Source: Apostichopus japonicus (lineage: Eukaryota; Echinodermata; Holothuroidea; Aspidochirotida; Stichopodidae). From it: a stretch of DNA of 64,000 nt. The DNA is taken from NCBI RefSeq assembly GCF_037975245.1, contig NC_092578.1, forward strand, positions 20,294,821-20,358,820, written 5' to 3'. A program made the position numbers and the translations under genes. Below the pieces are notes generated by a model, which saw only the letters and a program-made list of their open reading frames with translations, had not been told where the DNA came from and searched no databases. Of this stretch, positions 61,391-64,000 are shown in pieces. How positions within the stretch are numbered: position 1 is the first letter of the stretch; each line of letters starts with the position of its first letter.

Positions 61391-62815
61391 ATTTACTTCC
61401 TGCAGCACATCACGCGCATGCGTGTTGATTGTCCTTCGTCGATCAACAGAAACGGATTTCCTCGGTTAGAAGAACACTGATTCTCGTTGAGATCACAATG
61501 TTGGCATTTCTCTTTCGCGCTCTTTCTATCCATGTTTCTCACTCTAATCACGCCCTGTGCTCTTTTGATGGCTGAAACAGTTGCAAATAACCGTAAGTAT
61601 ATTTTAATGTTATGGTAACTTCATCAAGAAACGTTAAGGACTGTGCAGATAGTTTAAATTCATTTACTTATTGTATAAGCCTTTTCAAGTTTTTATTAGA
61701 AAAAAGGGGACGTGAAGAAGGTAATATAGATTACCAGTGTGCTTACAAGAAAAGAAGATAGATAAATAGATATATTGATAGATAACCCTGCCCACGCCAA
61801 ACCACACCCAGCCGTTCTCGCTCTTTGTTTATCTTGAAACTAGGTTTGCGAGAATGACATAAAATAACCCACCATGATGACCATTATTCTAATACCAATT
61901 GAAATTCCCAATTCATGTATAGAGCTAGAACGTGAAATTTTTGAAATTCTATTTCATATTTCTGTTGCAGCTGCAAATGTCGCATATGTTGCGCTTCGAT
62001 GAAGCAATTGATTTTCTTATTCTTTCTGGTCCAATTATCATTTTCTTGTTAGCACTTGGTACAAATAATTGAAAAATACTTTTAAAGAATGCGGTTGAAG
62101 CCCTTTTATTGACAAAGCTGTAAAAATATTATCCTTACTGCGTATTGTGTTTAGGCCTCATGAGCCAATTTTCAAAAGACATCAAAGATGAAACTTAAAA
62201 AAGAACTAATAATGAAAAATGAATATATGAAAATGATATTGTATAGCTAGGCGTACTAGTGTAGTAGTATTGCGGTTTAATTCAGTATTATCGTAGCACA
62301 ATTGTATTTATACCGTGTTTCAGCATTTTTAGTTGATATTGTTTCAAGTTATGTAAGCATTTTGTATTGTAATTTTACCAAATTGTTAAACTGATATGGC
62401 AGTATCATAATCGTGAAAAAATTAGTCACAACACGATGTACTTGAGTATTTTTTTTTGGATGCACTGCATATCATTTAGTTTATGGTGCATGGTTACATG
62501 AAAGTAGCGTGGCTTGGCGATCAATCAACAGCGATGCATTTGACCTGAAAACCTTATATTTCAACCATCGTCTTTTAACATAGTAAGTATGAATAGTATA
62601 CAAAAAACGTAAGACAAGCTTTAGGTGTATACCTTTAAGCAGCTTAAACGTAAAGAAATGATGAATGAAACTTAAAAACATTTCTACCAAACTTGCAACT
62701 TTCAAGTTGCACATGAAAAGTCAAAATAGTTATAGAGGGAGAGGTTTTGTTGGAGACGCAAACAGTTGCCATCTATTTCATTAAAATTAGAGACGCGAAC
62801 AAACTCAGCAACATT
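61391..62815. other. mostly non-coding; one possible signal-peptide exon
   Basis: At 61532-61592 an ATG opens MFLTLITPCALLMAE, which is signal-peptide-like, and ends at a strong donor gtaagt. An acceptor 'ctgttgcag' near 61971 would extend it by only about ten residues before a stop. This may be chance. Nothing else is recognisable. Confidence 0.25.
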
Positions 62816-63016
62816 TGTATGTATTTGTATGTATTTTAGATCCTCCTGCAAGAAGCCTCATTGGTTTATCAAAGCAGCAGGCTGACCGAAGTCAGTCTCT
62901 TACATTCATATTTAACGTCCATGATTATGAATTGTCAATTGTCAACAACTCTGTAACTGGACGAAATACATTAATCTTGGAGTGACTCGAACGTTAACCA
63001 CTGAGCTAGCACTCCA
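62816..63016 (-). mobile_element. tRNA-derived SINE, second copy, diverged
   Basis: Read on the minus strand: GGAGTGCTAGCTCAGTGG (A box) is directly followed by GTTCGAGTCACTC (B box), so the anticodon arm is deleted. The body then gives 'catggacgttaaat' and 'gacttcggtcagc', matching 57062 onwards, and a (CATA)n-like tail at 62816-62835. It is the same family as 56939-57193. Confidence 0.7.
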
Positions 63017-63114
63017 TATGTAAATAACTTATTTGTCAATTTTTAAATAACTTATTGCTTGTAAAGAAACTTGCAAAGCGAAATGGCTCCTGCTCGTGTA
63101 TGTTTGATACTGTT

Positions 63115-63335
63115 GTTGCAACAGTATAAACATATGGTCTATATATATTTATATACATATGGTCTTTATATATATATTTATATACATATGGTCTATATAT
63201 ACATATGGTCTATATTCATACGGTCTATATAGACATATGGTCAATATAAACTTACGGTCTATATATACATATGTCAATATATACATATGGTAAATATATA
63301 CATGTGGTCTATATATATATATTTATATATATTTG
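63115..63335. repeat. tandem repeat of catatggtctatata, variable
   Basis: 'acatatggtctatatata' recurs about nine times with spacing of 15-30 bases and many changes. Confidence 0.85.
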
Positions 63336-63722
63336 GGCGATTCCGTGAAAACAGGGACATGACCCCAAATTTTCAAAATCATTTCTGCAGCCATTTTTGT
63401 CTTCTAATATACTATAAACACATTTAGGGTCTGGGTTATGTACTTTTTTTCCAACTATACCATGTTCTTCTACCAAAAATTGTGAATACCTGACTAATGT
63501 TGATTTTTGAGGGAATATTTGAGGAAGTAGTATGGATATTTCAAAGTCTCAGATTTCCATATTTGAAATTAAATTAATTATTATTTGAAATAAAAATAAA
63601 TTTGTTATATATGTATTGGTAGTGCCATTAGTGATATATTGAAATATTAATCACAATTCCCCTAAACATTTTTGGTTTGTAGGCATATATGGCTGTAACG
63701 ACACAGAGCTGATTTGAGAGCG

Positions 63723-63936
63723 TAATGCGAGTTACCGAGAGACCAAATTTTTAACTTTTTTTTTTCACTGGAGCAGATTATTTCCTGCCATTTCATATTA
63801 TGCTTCTAGTCAAAGTAAAGAGTATAAAAATAGTTGAAAGAATTAGAAATGTACCTAGTATATAGATATAAAGAGCCATTTAAAACTATAATGCGAGTTA
63901 CCAGTAATGCGAGTTACCGCTGTAATGCGAGTTACC
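63723..63936. repeat. four copies of the 14-mer TAATGCGAGTTACC
   Basis: Perfect copies lie at 63723-63736, 63889-63902, 63905-63918 and 63923-63936, the last three almost head to tail. The surrounding sequence ('gtgaaaacagggacatgacc' from 63345) may be a repeat whose boundaries fall outside the window. Confidence 0.8.
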
Positions 63937-64000
63937 ATATATTATTCCAATCTCACTTGCAGTATACTACTGATCAACAAAACAATACAGCGCACTATAT

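Overview
The window looks like nuclear DNA from an invertebrate deuterostome, possibly an echinoderm such as a sea cucumber. It is AT-rich, has spliced genes with long introns, and carries many transposons and minisatellites. The organism call is an inference from repeat style and the animal-type acyltransferase gene; no species marker is present.

Layout. Positions 1-9.7 kb hold degenerate dispersed and tandem repeats and a nested pair of hAT-like non-autonomous transposons (6667-8817, interrupted by 7216-7872, each with 8-bp target duplications). Positions 9.7-15.8 kb hold a 119-bp minisatellite, a TTAA-flanked inverted-repeat element with a broken THAP zinc-finger reading frame (12677-14177), and a 74-bp minisatellite. 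Positions 17.6-31.0 kb hold the one recognisable host gene, a sterol O-acyltransferase (SOAT/ACAT-type MBOAT). Eight coding exons with consistent phases give 439 residues; the N-terminal exon or exons are missing. Its introns hold a PIF/Harbinger-like element and several minisatellites. Positions 31-37 kb are non-coding flank with a TA microsatellite.

Positions 37.1-45.2 kb are a 67-bp satellite of about 120 copies with higher-order structure. Positions 46.8-53.5 kb are an intact-looking Ty3/Gypsy LTR retrotransposon on the minus strand. It has identical 175-bp LTRs, a 4-bp target duplication, a primer site, a polypurine tract, gag, pol, and a GGGAAAC-type -1 frameshift signal between them. 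Positions 53.9-56.5 kb contain candidate exons of an unrecognised plus-strand gene and another hAT-like MITE. Positions 56.9-64 kb contain two tRNA-derived SINEs of one family in opposite orientations and a decayed Penelope-like retroelement with RT, GIY-YIG and a 3' hammerhead-ribozyme-like motif. Short tandem repeats fill the end.

The only clear host function is sterol esterification. The rest is a layered record of mobile and tandem DNA: at least five cut-and-paste elements, one LTR element, one Penelope element, two SINEs and over ten tandem arrays. I found no operon-like or defence-like system. The most interesting points are the TTAA/THAP element, the Gypsy frameshift signal with identical LTRs, the ribozyme-like motif, the higher-order satellite structure, and an exon-like minisatellite just upstream of the acyltransferase.
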